Positions 54,088 to 64,000 of a DNA stretch of 64,000 bases are shown piece after piece. Within the stretch, counting starts at the first letter, position 1. Every line of letters starts with the position of its first letter. Made by a program: the position numbers and the translations under genes. The stretch comes from Solen grandis (taxonomy: Eukaryota > Mollusca > Bivalvia > Adapedonta > Solenidae): the NCBI GenBank assembly GCA_021229015.1, contig CM037781.1:42024546-42088545 (forward strand), read 5' to 3'. The notes below the pieces were generated by a model. That model saw nothing but the letters and a program-made list of their open reading frames with translations, was not told where the DNA came from and did not search any database.

Positions 54088-54233
54088 GGATCTGACATGA
54101 ATTGTTATTTCATATCAAATTTTACTAAACTAGTTCATGAAAATGTAATTTAGCGAGCCTCTGGCAGCTTTATGATATTGTCATGAACGAGTTTAGTACA
54201 ATTTGATATCAAATGACAATTCATATCAGATTC
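54088..54233. mobile_element. foldback element, arms about 50 bp
   Basis: ATCTGACATGAATTG and CATATCAAATTTTACTAAAC on the left pair with GTTTAGTACAATTTGATATC and CAATTCATATCAGAT on the right, with a few mismatches around a 40-base loop. No ORF. Confidence 0.65.
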
Positions 54234-54690
54234 TTTTTATCATATGACCTGCAGTGACAGTAAATCGCGATTATAACAACAAACAAACAAGCAAATGAAT
54301 GAACGGACTTTGAACGAAATACTTTTGTAATCTAACACCAAGAAATTAATTTCAAATAATAACTGAAAATAACGATTTAACGAGAGTAGTTCTCATATAT
54401 TTTAAACATCACAGGAATAATGAACCAAACACTTTTAATCCAGCTGTTCGAGTTCAGCGCACAATGCATAATATAGAATACACGCGCATGACGCGGAGTA
54501 ACGTAATTCAGCCCAAAAGTTATATGTAACATGTTAAATATAAGAAAATTCTATACGAAACCGGAAATAGCAGTTTGAGCACAATGTCATATTATAAATG
54601 TAGAATATGCATAGATCTTACAATAATATTGCATGTTTTGAGATTAGATATCCCGAAGACCATTGTTCTAAACATATTCGAAACAAGTGT

Positions 54691-54999
54691 TTTTTGTTTG
54701 TTGGGTTTAACGTCCCACCGACAGTATTTCAGTCATTTTAAGACAATGTCTACTTGAGACAGATATAGTGCTGCCGCACTGCAGTATCACGCCGTAAACA
54801 TGTGGCATGATACCACACCCAGTCACATTATCCTGACACCGGGCCAACCAGTCCTGCAACTACCCTTATATGCTGAGCGCCAAGCAAAGGAGCTATAACA
54901 GTACCATTTTTACGACTTAGGTATGTCGCGGTCAGGGATCGAACCCACGACCTCCCGCTCCGGAGGCGGACGCTCTAACCGCTCGGCCACCGGGGACGG
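54691..54999 (-). mobile_element. full-length tRNA-derived SINE, family 1
   Basis: The reverse complement starts CCGTCCCCGGTGGCCGAGCG (A box), has GTGGGTTCGATCCC (B box) and ends with AAACCCAACAAACAAAAAAC. A perfect 13-bp target duplication TCGAAACAAGTGT flanks it (54678-54690 and 55000-55012). This is the reference copy for the family 1 fragments in the window and the most recent insertion. Confidence 0.9.
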
Positions 55000-55677
55000 T
55001 CGAAACAAGTGTACAAAATGTCCATCCTGTAAGTAAGAAAGTCTACTTTGCTGGATATTTTCACTAATTGGTTCACAAATACCATTCTAAAAATCACTTG
55101 CAATATTTCTTTTCTTTTTTTACATGAAAAAGAACGTGTAGCAAGTATTATTTCAATATGTAAAGACAAAATTATTTTAGGACTCTGTTTAAGCAGATAT
55201 AACTTTAGCCGGAAACGATTCCGAAGTATACACTTTAGTTATGGTATAATGTTCCTTGAATTCTATACGTAATATCAAAAGAAATTATAGATGTCTAAAT
55301 GTAATAAAAAGTTAACTACTATATCCAACCATCTTTTTTACCTACTTTACTTGGTACCATGCATCGGAGTTTATATCGTTTGTTATAATCTAATGTGTTT
55401 ACTCAATATACTTTTAGTCAAGTAATAGATATGAATTAAGGTATCTCAATAATCACATACCCTGTGCACTTTTTCTTTCAAATTGTATAAACTAAGAAAA
55501 TTTTGTATGATCTGAATCTTTTGTATATCCTAGTCACAAAAATATCATCGGTTAAAACAATAATCTTAATAACTTTCAAAAATTCTATATGATTACTACG
55601 TCTTGATTGTCTTGCGTTTTTAATTTGTGTAGTTATGATCAAGATTAATGTTCAGGGACTAGTGTCACTTTCTTATA

Positions 55678-55910
55678 TACTACTTAAAATTTGCTAAGGA
55701 TCACTTAGTGAAATCCCATTTACTTGTGTATTTGATAGATTTGCTTTTGACGATCACCATTTTGAGTGACACCTCTTAGCTGGTTTATTTGATTATTTGA
55801 GGCAATAATAATAATCATTACAAGTTGCCTTTCCAATCATTATTTTGAATAATTCAAGTGTTCTGATATGCAATGAACAATAAGTGATCCTTAGCAAATT
55901 TTGAGTAGTA
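55678..55910. mobile_element. MITE with 30-bp terminal inverted repeats
   Basis: 55678-55707 and 55881-55910 are inverted with one mismatch in 30 (TACTACTTAAAATTTGCTAA / TTAGCAAATTTTGAGTAGTA). TA lies at the outer edges, compatible with Tc1/mariner-type insertion. 233 bp, no ORF. Confidence 0.7.
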
Positions 55911-56102
55911 CATAAATCGTAAGTCTGGTGTTGTAAAAAGGATGCACTTATGCCTTATTTTCATTGCATTATACAAGCACAACACTTTTTGTAAACAAAA
56001 CAACACGTATATAATTTTTCATCTGTGATTTCAAGCTTACGAGGACTTTTTTTTAATCTTTTCGTAGAAAATTTGGTGAAACGAGTCCAGAACCACATCA
56101 AA

Positions 56103-56617
56103 GATGCATGAAAAGTACCACGTATGTTGCTGCCTATTTAAAAAAATCAATGGCCTTATATATAATAAGAAGGTCGGTAACTTCTTCCATTTAAATCGTA
56201 CATCATGTCGTTTCAATTGCCGTAACTTGTTTGAAAAAGTTTTGTTTGTTTCTTTTATCAGTATTTGTCCATACAATTCAACACTGATATTGTGGCTTTA
56301 GTTTTCTTTAGTTTTACACGGGAGAGATTGGCGAGATTCCCTCGATCAGATCTCTTCCGACCAAATGCGTTTTCGACTTCGAGGACTGTTGTAGCGCGAA
56401 TCCTTTTGCAAGTTTTGTTTGTACCTGATTGTCTTTATTCATCCATTCCACGCAAGATAAGAACAATTATATGAAAATCCACCAATTTTCAACGGAGTTA
56501 CAGCAATTGAAAGGGCATGATGTATGTTTTGAATGGAAGAAGTTACCTGCTTTCTTCTTATATATAAGATTTTTTTTTATATGGGCAGCAACATACCGGG
56601 TACCTTTGAGATGCATT
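56103..56617. repeat. large imperfect palindrome, arms about 125 bp
   Basis: The left arm (56103-56227, with TATGTTGCTGCC and GTAACTTCTTCCATT) is the diverged reverse complement of the right arm (56493-56617, with AATGGAAGAAGTTAC and GGCAGCAACATA). The spacer of about 265 bp is richer in GC (CTCGATCAGATCTCTTCCGA). The short open frames on both strands here arise from the arms. Confidence 0.7.
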
Positions 56618-56699
56618 ACCTACATTTTGTATAATACGAACAAAACCTTTGTTAAAATATGGTGTATCATTACTCAGAGTATACATATTGAAAACAAAA

Positions 56700-57714
56700 T
56701 TCTTTGAACAGATTCATATATATATTCACAAAAAAAATCACTCATGCATAAACCATTTGATTCTTTAATAAAAAGAAAAAAATCAGTACTTTATTGAAGA
56801 TGTAAGACGTTAAAAAAGTATTACAAATGCAATAAAAGACCAAACATTCTCTCATATTGATGCATTATTTGTACGTATACATCGCATAGACATATATGCT
56901 TACACATATATAAACGTGTATAAATATACACACATCCATGCATAAACACATTCTACACAGATATATACTAGCATGCAACATAAAAAAATAATTACGTAGC
57001 ATGTACTTCTATTTACTACTATTACAAAGATGATTTGAAATAGTGTGAAGATTTGTTCCATAGACTACATCACCTGATTCCATACTTGGTGTTAACATTT
57101 TGATACATATTTATAAAGAAGTGTTTTCTCTTGGAAATATTTGATAAGAATATATTCTATATGTTGTTGTAAATATTATAAATAACATAAACTACCTAAG
57201 ATGATTTTCATTTTAGAGATTATTACTCGGTATACAGATTCTTTCCACGGACAACATCACGTATTTCGTATTTAGAGTAACCATTACAATATTTATTTAT
57301 GATCAAATGTGTCCTCTTGATCATATATGATAGGTTTATAGTTTGTGATGTTTTAAATAACCCAAGATTATTTCTTTTTTTAGATAGAACCCAAGCAAAA
57401 CAGTATAGAGAACTAGATTTGCATACTCAAATGCAACGGTTTTCGTGATGATCAACAGTTTCAAACTGCTATTTTTTGTTTTGTTGAGAACCTCAAATGT
57501 TTATAAGTTTTACATCTACATAGTTAGTATGCTTATATCTCAGAAATTAGGCATGGACTTGATTTAAGACTTCATTCAACCATTGATTGATTGTTATTAT
57601 ATATGTGATGGATGAGAATTAAAACAGTATTTATTTGATTTACCAACAAGAATTTCCATTAGTTGTTCATGCTGTCTTCTGACAGCTCTTGTTCATACAT
57701 ATGCTCACATAGTC
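56700..57714. other. no gene recognised
   Basis: AT-rich, nothing supported. Confidence 0.4.
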
Positions 57715-57980
57715 GTAGTTTTGATCCCTGACCGCAACAGACCAAAGTCATAAAAAAATGGTACTTATATAGCTCCTTTGCTTTGGGCCCAACATATAAG
57801 GAAGTGCAAAACTGGTTGGCCTTGCCTCAGGATAATGTGACTGGGTGTGGTATCAAGCCACATGTCTATGGCTTGTTACTGCAGTGTGGCAGCACTATGT
57901 CTGACTCGAGTCGAAATCGTCTCCAAATGACTGAAATACTGTCAATAGGATGTTAAACCCAACAAACAAATAAATAAACG
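57715..57980 (+). repeat. SINE, family 1, plus orientation
   Basis: Starts within the B box (TTTTGATCCCTGACCGCAAC), continues through GTGACTGGGTGTGGTATCAA and ends TGTTAAACCCAACAAACAAA. The A box is missing, so it lacks its 5' end. Confidence 0.7.
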
Positions 57981-59582
57981 TAGGCTAACTAAAAATACTT
58001 CTATGCCTGGATATTTGATATGTAACATTGCCTAATAGACTTATTTCAAAACTGTTCAATGATGTTCCTGAAAGCAAAACTGGCTACACCCCAGTAGTCA
58101 CTTGATTTAACATAAAACAATAAAAACTGTAAGGCCTGCAAATAAGAAATTTTAGTGTGCAGCATTGTCTAATTGACCGCTACTCAGTTTGTTTTAATTG
58201 CTACCCTGTAGTCGGTCATAACTTGCCCCTCCCCATAACCACTTGATTTAGCATAGGCTAGATTAGGAAATCAAAGGCATCAAGTTTAGATATTGTGTAG
58301 ACATTAACATGATTGTCCAAATCAAATCCCTTGGTTTGAAATTTGATCATAAACAGATTTAAACAGATTAAAAAGAAAAAAATGTAACATTCTTTTCAAT
58401 AACCAAATCTTGGTTTGAACATTAGATTGTAATAGACAGGAATAAAAAGTTTAAAAAAATTATATCAACTTGAATATCACCCCAATGCCACCTGATTTTA
58501 CTTTCTTTTTTTTTGCGTTTAACATTTTATTGTCCCCGTCACATAGGTAGCAGTGGGTCGGGGATCCATCCCACTGACTACCTTACAATAAATATTTATG
58601 CATATAGTTGTTAATTAACTCCAGTTTTGTTATATAAGAATATATAAACAGAATATGAACAAATATAGAAAAAAAAAACAGGAAAGCACATGAATAGTTA
58701 ATTAAATTTATCTTTAGTATTGACGACAACCTTGATTATACATACATAAGAAAACATTTTAAAAAAATAAAATAGTAAAAATACATGTCTCCCTTCAAAG
58801 ATATATCATAGACATAACTGTTTTTAATTAATAGCAATACTTTATAGTTTCTACCTATACAACCTTTGGAATGTTTCATTCTTTTTTTAGTGTGATATAT
58901 TTGCGACATAGATTACTGACTGTATTGTATACTACAATTTATCCAATGGACATGATTACATTAAAACTGAGCTTACAATTGTCCATCTTGTATTTTCTGC
59001 TTCGGTATATTTAGTATTTTTAAAAATGTCGATTGCTAGTTTGAAGCTTTGTTTAAGACCATATATGGTTGGTATTACTTTTTTCATCTTGCTTAAGTAA
59101 TTTTTTTTCATTTGTAAAAACACTAAATCATATTTGTTGTCTGTTTCTCCAGATCCTAATATCACAAATGATTTGTCAATGTTTATTGATGGTTCATTTT
59201 TTTATTTTTCAATAAATTTTTTTTTAGTTTTAATCTTGTTTGCAACCACTGAATATAAGTATCATTAGTACATTTAAAAGTGTAAGTGTAAATAGCTTCC
59301 CAGTTTATATTCGATTTGCTTAATTTTTTCAATCCATTTACTTTTACTGGTAGGTATTTCGTTTTTTTTTTAAACATACTTGTTATAAAAAAATAGGTTT
59401 AGTAAACATTTTTTTCTTTTTATTAGCATAACTTAATATGCTCATTTTAAACTATATAAGTGCATATAATTTATTTTTGTTTCATTAATTTTGTTTAAGT
59501 ATTCTATATCAAAAAAAATTCCACTAACATCTATTAAATCCTTTATGAATCTAATACCTCGATTATAAAGTTTGGGTAAAAA

Positions 59583-60264
59583 TTATATTAAATAAACAAT
59601 ATTATAAAATAGGGCATATGTAAAAATTGAATATCTAATACAAACTTTGTCCATTAGTACATATATATGTATTTGAAATTCTTTTTTAATAATTACACAG
59701 TATAACTTCCCCATGTTAAACAGTTTATCTATATCAAACAAGGATTTTAACAATATAAAACATTTACTATTATTGTCACTACAATATTTTCTCAGCCATT
59801 TTATTTTGAGACTGCGTTCATAACTGTAAATATCAATCATGTTTAAACCACCATCTTCATTTTTTGTAAGAATCGTGTTCTTTATCTTTATAAAATATAT
59901 TATTCAGCATCTTGAGGAATTCTGTACATGGTGTAGGTAGACTAATAAATAAATAAATGCGTAAAGAGTGGAAGTAGAAGAGTTTTGATAACAGTAATTT
60001 TTCCTATTGGGGTTAGCTTGTCAATTTAGAATTAAAGTTTAAAGTTTCCATTTTAGACAAATCAACATCATATATCAATTCTAATAATCTGAATTGTTTT
60101 TCTCCCAAAGTTAATTTCCATCTTGTTTTTATTGAACGTGTATTGTATTTTAAAGAACCAATCCAAACTACTTTTGTTTTATCATAATTTGATTTTAATC
60201 CAGACAACAAAAAGAATTCATTAAGTATGTCTAAAACTGAATTTAGAGTTTTTTTCTGTACCAT
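59583..60264 (-). pseudogene. LINE ORF2 fragments after the RT core
   Basis: 60264-60013: VLDILNEFFLLSGLKSNYDK and KTKVVWIGSLK, the RT thumb region with its NxxKT motif. 59840-59583: MIDIYSYERSLKIKWLRKY, the C-terminal block that follows in L1/Tx1 proteins. Frames are separated by stops. Confidence 0.65.
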
Positions 60265-60280
60265 CTAATAACTAATATGT

Positions 60281-60855
60281 ATCATCTGCAAATTGTGAAA
60301 GTTTATATTCATTACCATCAATTTTTATTCCTTTTATATTTTTACTATTTCTTATCTTTATGGCTAAATTTCCGCACAAAGAATAAAAATATATAACGAA
60401 ATGGGATCTCCTTGTCTGCATCCTCTATTTACTTTAAAGAATTCAGACAAAAAGCCATTTATTTGAACACTTGTTTCAGTATTGTATAAAAACATGCTAA
60501 TCCATTTGCGAAATGACTCACCAAAGTTAAAGAATGTTAAGGTTTGTTCAATGAATTTAAATGAAACAGAATCAAAAGCTTTTTCAAAGTCAATTAACAT
60601 TACTAATCCAGGTATATTATTATCCTCCGTGTATTTCATGACATCATACAGCAATCTTGTGTTGTCCCCTATGTATCGACCCTTAATAAATCCTGTTTGG
60701 TCTGAAGATATAAGTGAGCTTAAGACTTTTTTCAATCTGTTAGCTATTGTACCAGATGCAATTTTATATAAAACATTCAAAAGGGTTATTGGTCTTAAGT
60801 TTTTCAAAAAATGCTTAGGTTTGTTTTCTTTAGGTATGCATGTAATGATACCCAT
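60281..60855 (-). pseudogene. LINE reverse transcriptase core
   Basis: LRPITLLNVLYKIASGTIAN, DQTGFIKGRYIGDNTRLLYD, LVMLIDFEKAFDSVSFKFI (first catalytic Asp) and RGCRQGDPISLYIFILCAEI are typical of the L1/Tx1 clade. FADD, the polymerase active-site motif, lies at 60292-60281 after a stop. The plus-strand frame here is a shadow. Confidence 0.88.
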
Positions 60856-61748
60856 TTTAATATTTCTTGAGAAAGAATTGGATTTAAAAGCATAATTTAA
60901 TGCTCGAACTACAAAATGTCCAAGTTTACTCCATAAAACCTTAAAAAATTTGAACTGAAACCATCCGGTCCAGGACTTTTGTCATTTTTCATGTTTTTAA
61001 GGGTATCAGATACCTCTTTATATGTTAAATATCATTCAATCATCTCGGCCTCATCACTATTTTATCCTACATTTGCTATTGTGATTTTTTCTCCCTGTTC
61101 AATCCACTGTGCTCTTGATCTAATAAGTGAACCTCTAATTTTTATGTTTCTTTATTCATTAAGCTCATTTTGTAAACATACAATTTTTTTTGCTTTGAAA
61201 CTTGAGTAAGATATTGGTTTTCCTCGGATTTCCATTAATAATGTTTCTAAAAATAATTGATCATTTATCACAAATTCTATATGCTCTTTATCAATGTGCT
61301 CAATATTATCAAAATTATAAACAGGTAAACAATACTGCTGTATAATTTCATTAATTTTGTTGTTAATACATTTAACATAGTTGATATCATATAATAAAGC
61401 ATTATTGAATTTCCACAGATCTTTTCCATGATTGACTGAAGAGAATTTTTATATTTCGAATGATCTGATTTATAACTTATGTCAATGTCACAGTTCTTTA
61501 AGTAGGTCATCATATTATTAGTCATCAGAAAAAAATCTTATCTTCCCAGTTGTAATGGGTTGAGTCTCCGCCATTTGTATTTTTGAGATGAACTATGAAG
61601 TTCTCTAAATGGATGTATTAAATCTCTATCTGTAATGAACGAACAATTTATTTCTTGCTTTGATATTATGATTTGTTGATTTATCAATATTTTAACAAAT
61701 TTTTCATCAGTACAAATTTAAAATCATTGAATAATAATTCTAGGATCA

Positions 61749-61991
61749 TTAAGTTACCATTTTTATCATTTTTTTTTCATTTAAAATTAAACTATTTTTT
61801 TTAAATAAGATACCTCTTGCATTTGATTTTCCAAACCCAATTTTTCCATATCTTGTAAAATGTGTTTCTTGCAGACAGAGTATAACTTTTTTTTCTTTAA
61901 ATAATTTAAATATGTCCATTCTTTTATGGCTATTATTCACACCACGACAATTGTAAGAGAAAATATTTAGATTAGTCATTTGTTTTTTCAT
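61749..61991 (-). pseudogene. LINE apurinic-type endonuclease start
   Basis: MTNLNIFSYNCRGVNNSHKR and KKVILCLQETHF: the first two conserved blocks (N of NCRG, E of QETH) of the non-LTR endonuclease. The frame breaks before the later catalytic blocks. Confidence 0.8.
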
Positions 61992-62750
61992 GAGAAGAAG
62001 AATAATAGAAAATTAGAAATTTTTTTGGTGTATTACACTGTATTTATCAAACAAAGGAAAAGTCATGTAAGAATTTAAAGAAATGATATTCACAGGATAC
62101 AAATGCCAATGAATAAAACAAACAAACAGACAAACAATCTCTGAGTCTTCACCTATTTACATAATACAAATTATAGTACATCTTATGTGCATCTGCTAAA
62201 CAGAAAAGCAAGTACCTTCAAGGAAATAATAATATAAATAAATCCAAGCATGCTACACAAATATCTTTAAAGTAAAAAGTAGTATAAAGTGTTTTAATTC
62301 ATAAGTTGAGTACATTTATACATCATTTTGGATTTATTAATTTAAAAATAGTCTTGACTGCAGGTAGGAAAAAATATATATATACACACATACATATATT
62401 CTATCAATATAAAAATTGTCATTTCTTCTGTGAAACAATATACATATAATCTATCAATATTAAAATTGTCATTTCTTCTGTGAAAGAAACACAAGTAGAC
62501 AAAACACATGAATCAAAGAGAAAAAGCGTACCTGTTAATTTGTACAATGTTGAAACAGCTTATCAATCTCTCTCTCTCTCTCTTACACATATACTGTAAC
62601 ACACACATGTACATACATATTGTGTACTATATTTCTGTTAATAATATTTTGCACTATCTAATACAATAAGCAGTGTATATTGTTGAAACAGCTTGACATA
62701 TTCATCTTTCTCTCTCTCTCTTCCCTCTCTCTTTCTCGATCTGTTTTCTC

Positions 62751-62797
<47 letters not shown>

Positions 62798-63049
62798 AGA
62801 CATTAAATTTATATTGTGGTATATGTCATTATAAACTATGAATATATGATTTTAAGAGGTATTTCATGTGACAAAAACAACAGTACATTTTTGACACTTT
62901 ACTTAACATGTTAAAAATCAGTCGCCTCAGTAAGCCTAATATACAAACATATGTAGGCATACACATTTTTATATACCTATACATGTGTTAATCTAAACTT
63001 CTCTCTCCCTCTCTCTCTCCCCCCCACCACACACATAAATACACATACG

Positions 63050-63091
<42 letters not shown>

Positions 63092-63117
63092 ATACACATA
63101 CATACACACACACACAC

Positions 63118-63171
<54 letters not shown>

Positions 63172-63394
63172 TTGTCAAGCATGTTTATTTCGAATTATTT
63201 ATGATTTCATGATTTCCGTACATCTTAATATCCTACAAAATAGAAAACATTATGATGTAAACTATACCTGGTTTAATGTACCTGATACCTGCATCCACAC
63301 ACACACACGCACACACACACATTGACTACATCATACTTATTATTACAACATTGTAATTACAATCTTCATGTCTACTCAAAGAATGGTTCTCAGG
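61992..63394. repeat. microsatellite-rich spacer in the LINE
   Basis: (CT)n near 62563-62583 and 62708-62779, (CA)n at 62782-62795, 63047-63068 and 63297-63321, (TA)n at 63069-63091 and 63126-63170. A near-duplicate (TCTATCAATATAAAAATTGT at 62401 and 62453) and another (TTGAAACAGCTT at 62550 and 62683) show local tandem duplication. Unusually long for a spacer between LINE ORFs. Confidence 0.7.
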
Positions 63395-63991
63395 TCAGTA
63401 CTTTGATCTGTATTCCCTGATCCTTGCGGAGACATTGTCGTAAATGTCAAATTTGATTCTTTCCCTTCTGTGGGTAAGTCCATAAACAGAGCCATTAAAG
63501 AACCAGGCACTCTCTACTTCTTCATGTGTGTATAGTCTGTTTATAAGCCCTGTATTAAGGCGTCTCACATCATCGGTCACCTTGCAACTTGCTTTCTTCA
63601 TCTCCTTCCGTTTCCTCATCACTCGCGATTTAACACTGTTGTTCATGGTTTTGATCAACACTGGTCTCACGCCTCCTCGTCTGGATGGTATTCGATGGAT
63701 AGCCACAATGTCGTGCTTTTCCACCTCTGCTCCCTGGTTCCTCAGGATGTCACAAACTTTCTCTGTTAGGACATTTTCAGATTCCTCTCCTCTTTCTGGG
63801 ACGTCCATTATTTTTATGTTATTTTTTCTAGAGTATTGTTCATTATAATTTGCCATCTTGACTGCTTCTTTGCTTTTTTGTTCATTATTATCAATATTTT
63901 CTTCCAATTCATTTAAACGTTTTTGCATCTTTTCTGTTGTTTTGTTTAGTTTATCTGTGATGTTTTTATTTTCATATTCTAATGAGTCCAT
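63395..63991 (-). CDS. LINE ORF1-like protein, 198 residues
   Basis: Open from ATG 63991 to the stop at 63397-63395. The N-terminal third is a heptad-rich coiled coil (TEKMQKRLNELEENI), followed by NYNEQYSRKNNIKIMDVPER, the entry to the RNA-binding RRM of L1-type ORF1 proteins, and a basic C-terminal domain ending REYRSKY. The codon before the ATG is TAA. This is the only intact reading frame of the element. It would be an RNA chaperone binding LINE RNA, by family knowledge. Confidence 0.8.
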   Translation of the reverse strand: MDSLEYENKNITDKLNKTTEKMQKRLNELEENIDNNEQKSKEAVKMANYNEQYSRKNNIKIMDVPERGEESENVLTEKVCDILRNQGAEVEKHDIVAIHRIPSRRGGVRPVLIKTMNNSVKSRVMRKRKEMKKASCKVTDDVRRLNTGLINRLYTHEEVESAWFFNGSVYGLTHRRERIKFDIYDNVSARIREYRSKY

Positions 63992-64000
63992 TTATCTGAA

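Larger units (their letters stand above)
58502..63991 (-). mobile_element. decayed L1/Tx1-like LINE, 3' part complete
   Basis: On the minus strand the order is ORF1 (63991-63395), a microsatellite-filled spacer, endonuclease start (61991-61749), reverse transcriptase (60855-60013) and a 3' region ending in GACAATAAAATG and a poly-A tail (AAAAAAAAAGAAAG at 58515-58502 reversed). Many stops and frameshifts interrupt ORF2. Whether the 5' end lies just past 64000 is unknown. Confidence 0.85.

Noticed and set aside
54927..54999. tRNA gene on the minus strand
   Set aside because: A and B boxes are intact, but the sequence continues into a SINE body with tail and target duplication, so it is a SINE head.
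62977..63178. Minus-strand frames of Tyr-Ile and Cys-Val repeats
   Set aside because: Translations of (TA)n and (CA)n microsatellites.

Overview
The window reads as AT-rich, intron-rich, repeat-dense nuclear DNA of an animal. The dispersed repeats (tRNA-derived SINEs with an (AAAC)n tail, GTCY-rich elements with hairpin starts, BEL/Pao, DIRS and L1/Tx1-like remnants) resemble what is common in bivalve molluscs, so a bivalve is my inference, not a proof. One run of 100 Ns (29471-29570) is a scaffold gap.

Three host genes are supported. (1) A secreted animal haem peroxidase on the plus strand, 30219-51734. I assembled 14 coding exons with compatible phases into a 646-residue protein with a poly(A) signal 42 bases after the stop. 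(2) An Ariadne-like RBR (RING-IBR-RING2) ubiquitin ligase on the minus strand, 23608-19388. It has two coding exons and 884 residues; the first, 83-nt exon was found by phase matching. (3) A minus-strand gene at about 7729-5683 with at least three phase-compatible exons: a hydrophobic leader, a Cys-rich segment and a sushi/CCP-like module. Both its ends are missing. A weak candidate terminal exon with a membrane segment lies at 1473-1688 on the plus strand.

Layout: 0.2-0.8 kb dispersed repeat; 2.5-7.7 kb minus-strand sushi gene with foldback elements; 8.6-10 kb a 42-bp minisatellite next to a DIRS-like remnant; 12.4 kb a triplet of CRE-like palindromes; 13.0-14.2 kb SINEs and a TIR element; 15.1-15.8 kb BEL/Pao integrase remnant; 16.8-17.1 kb dispersed repeat; 19.4-23.6 kb RBR ligase with a SINE in its only intron; 24.6-28.8 kb SINEs, a possible Tc1 scrap and a foldback element; 30.2-51.8 kb peroxidase; 52.7-53.5 kb a degenerate tandem array; 53.8-58.0 kb SINEs and three inverted-repeat elements; 58.5-64.0 kb a decayed L1/Tx1-like LINE on the minus strand.

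The peroxidase introns host most of the mobile DNA: a TTAA-flanked miniature element, a GTCY-type repeat, a 30-bp minisatellite ending just before exon 7, and a 1,987-bp non-autonomous LTR retrotransposon. That LTR element carries a 65-bp tandem array in place of genes. I see no prokaryote-like system or defence island. The most notable observations are the satellite-carrying LTR element, the complete peroxidase model with an unexplained extra open exon in intron 1, and the hidden sushi gene.
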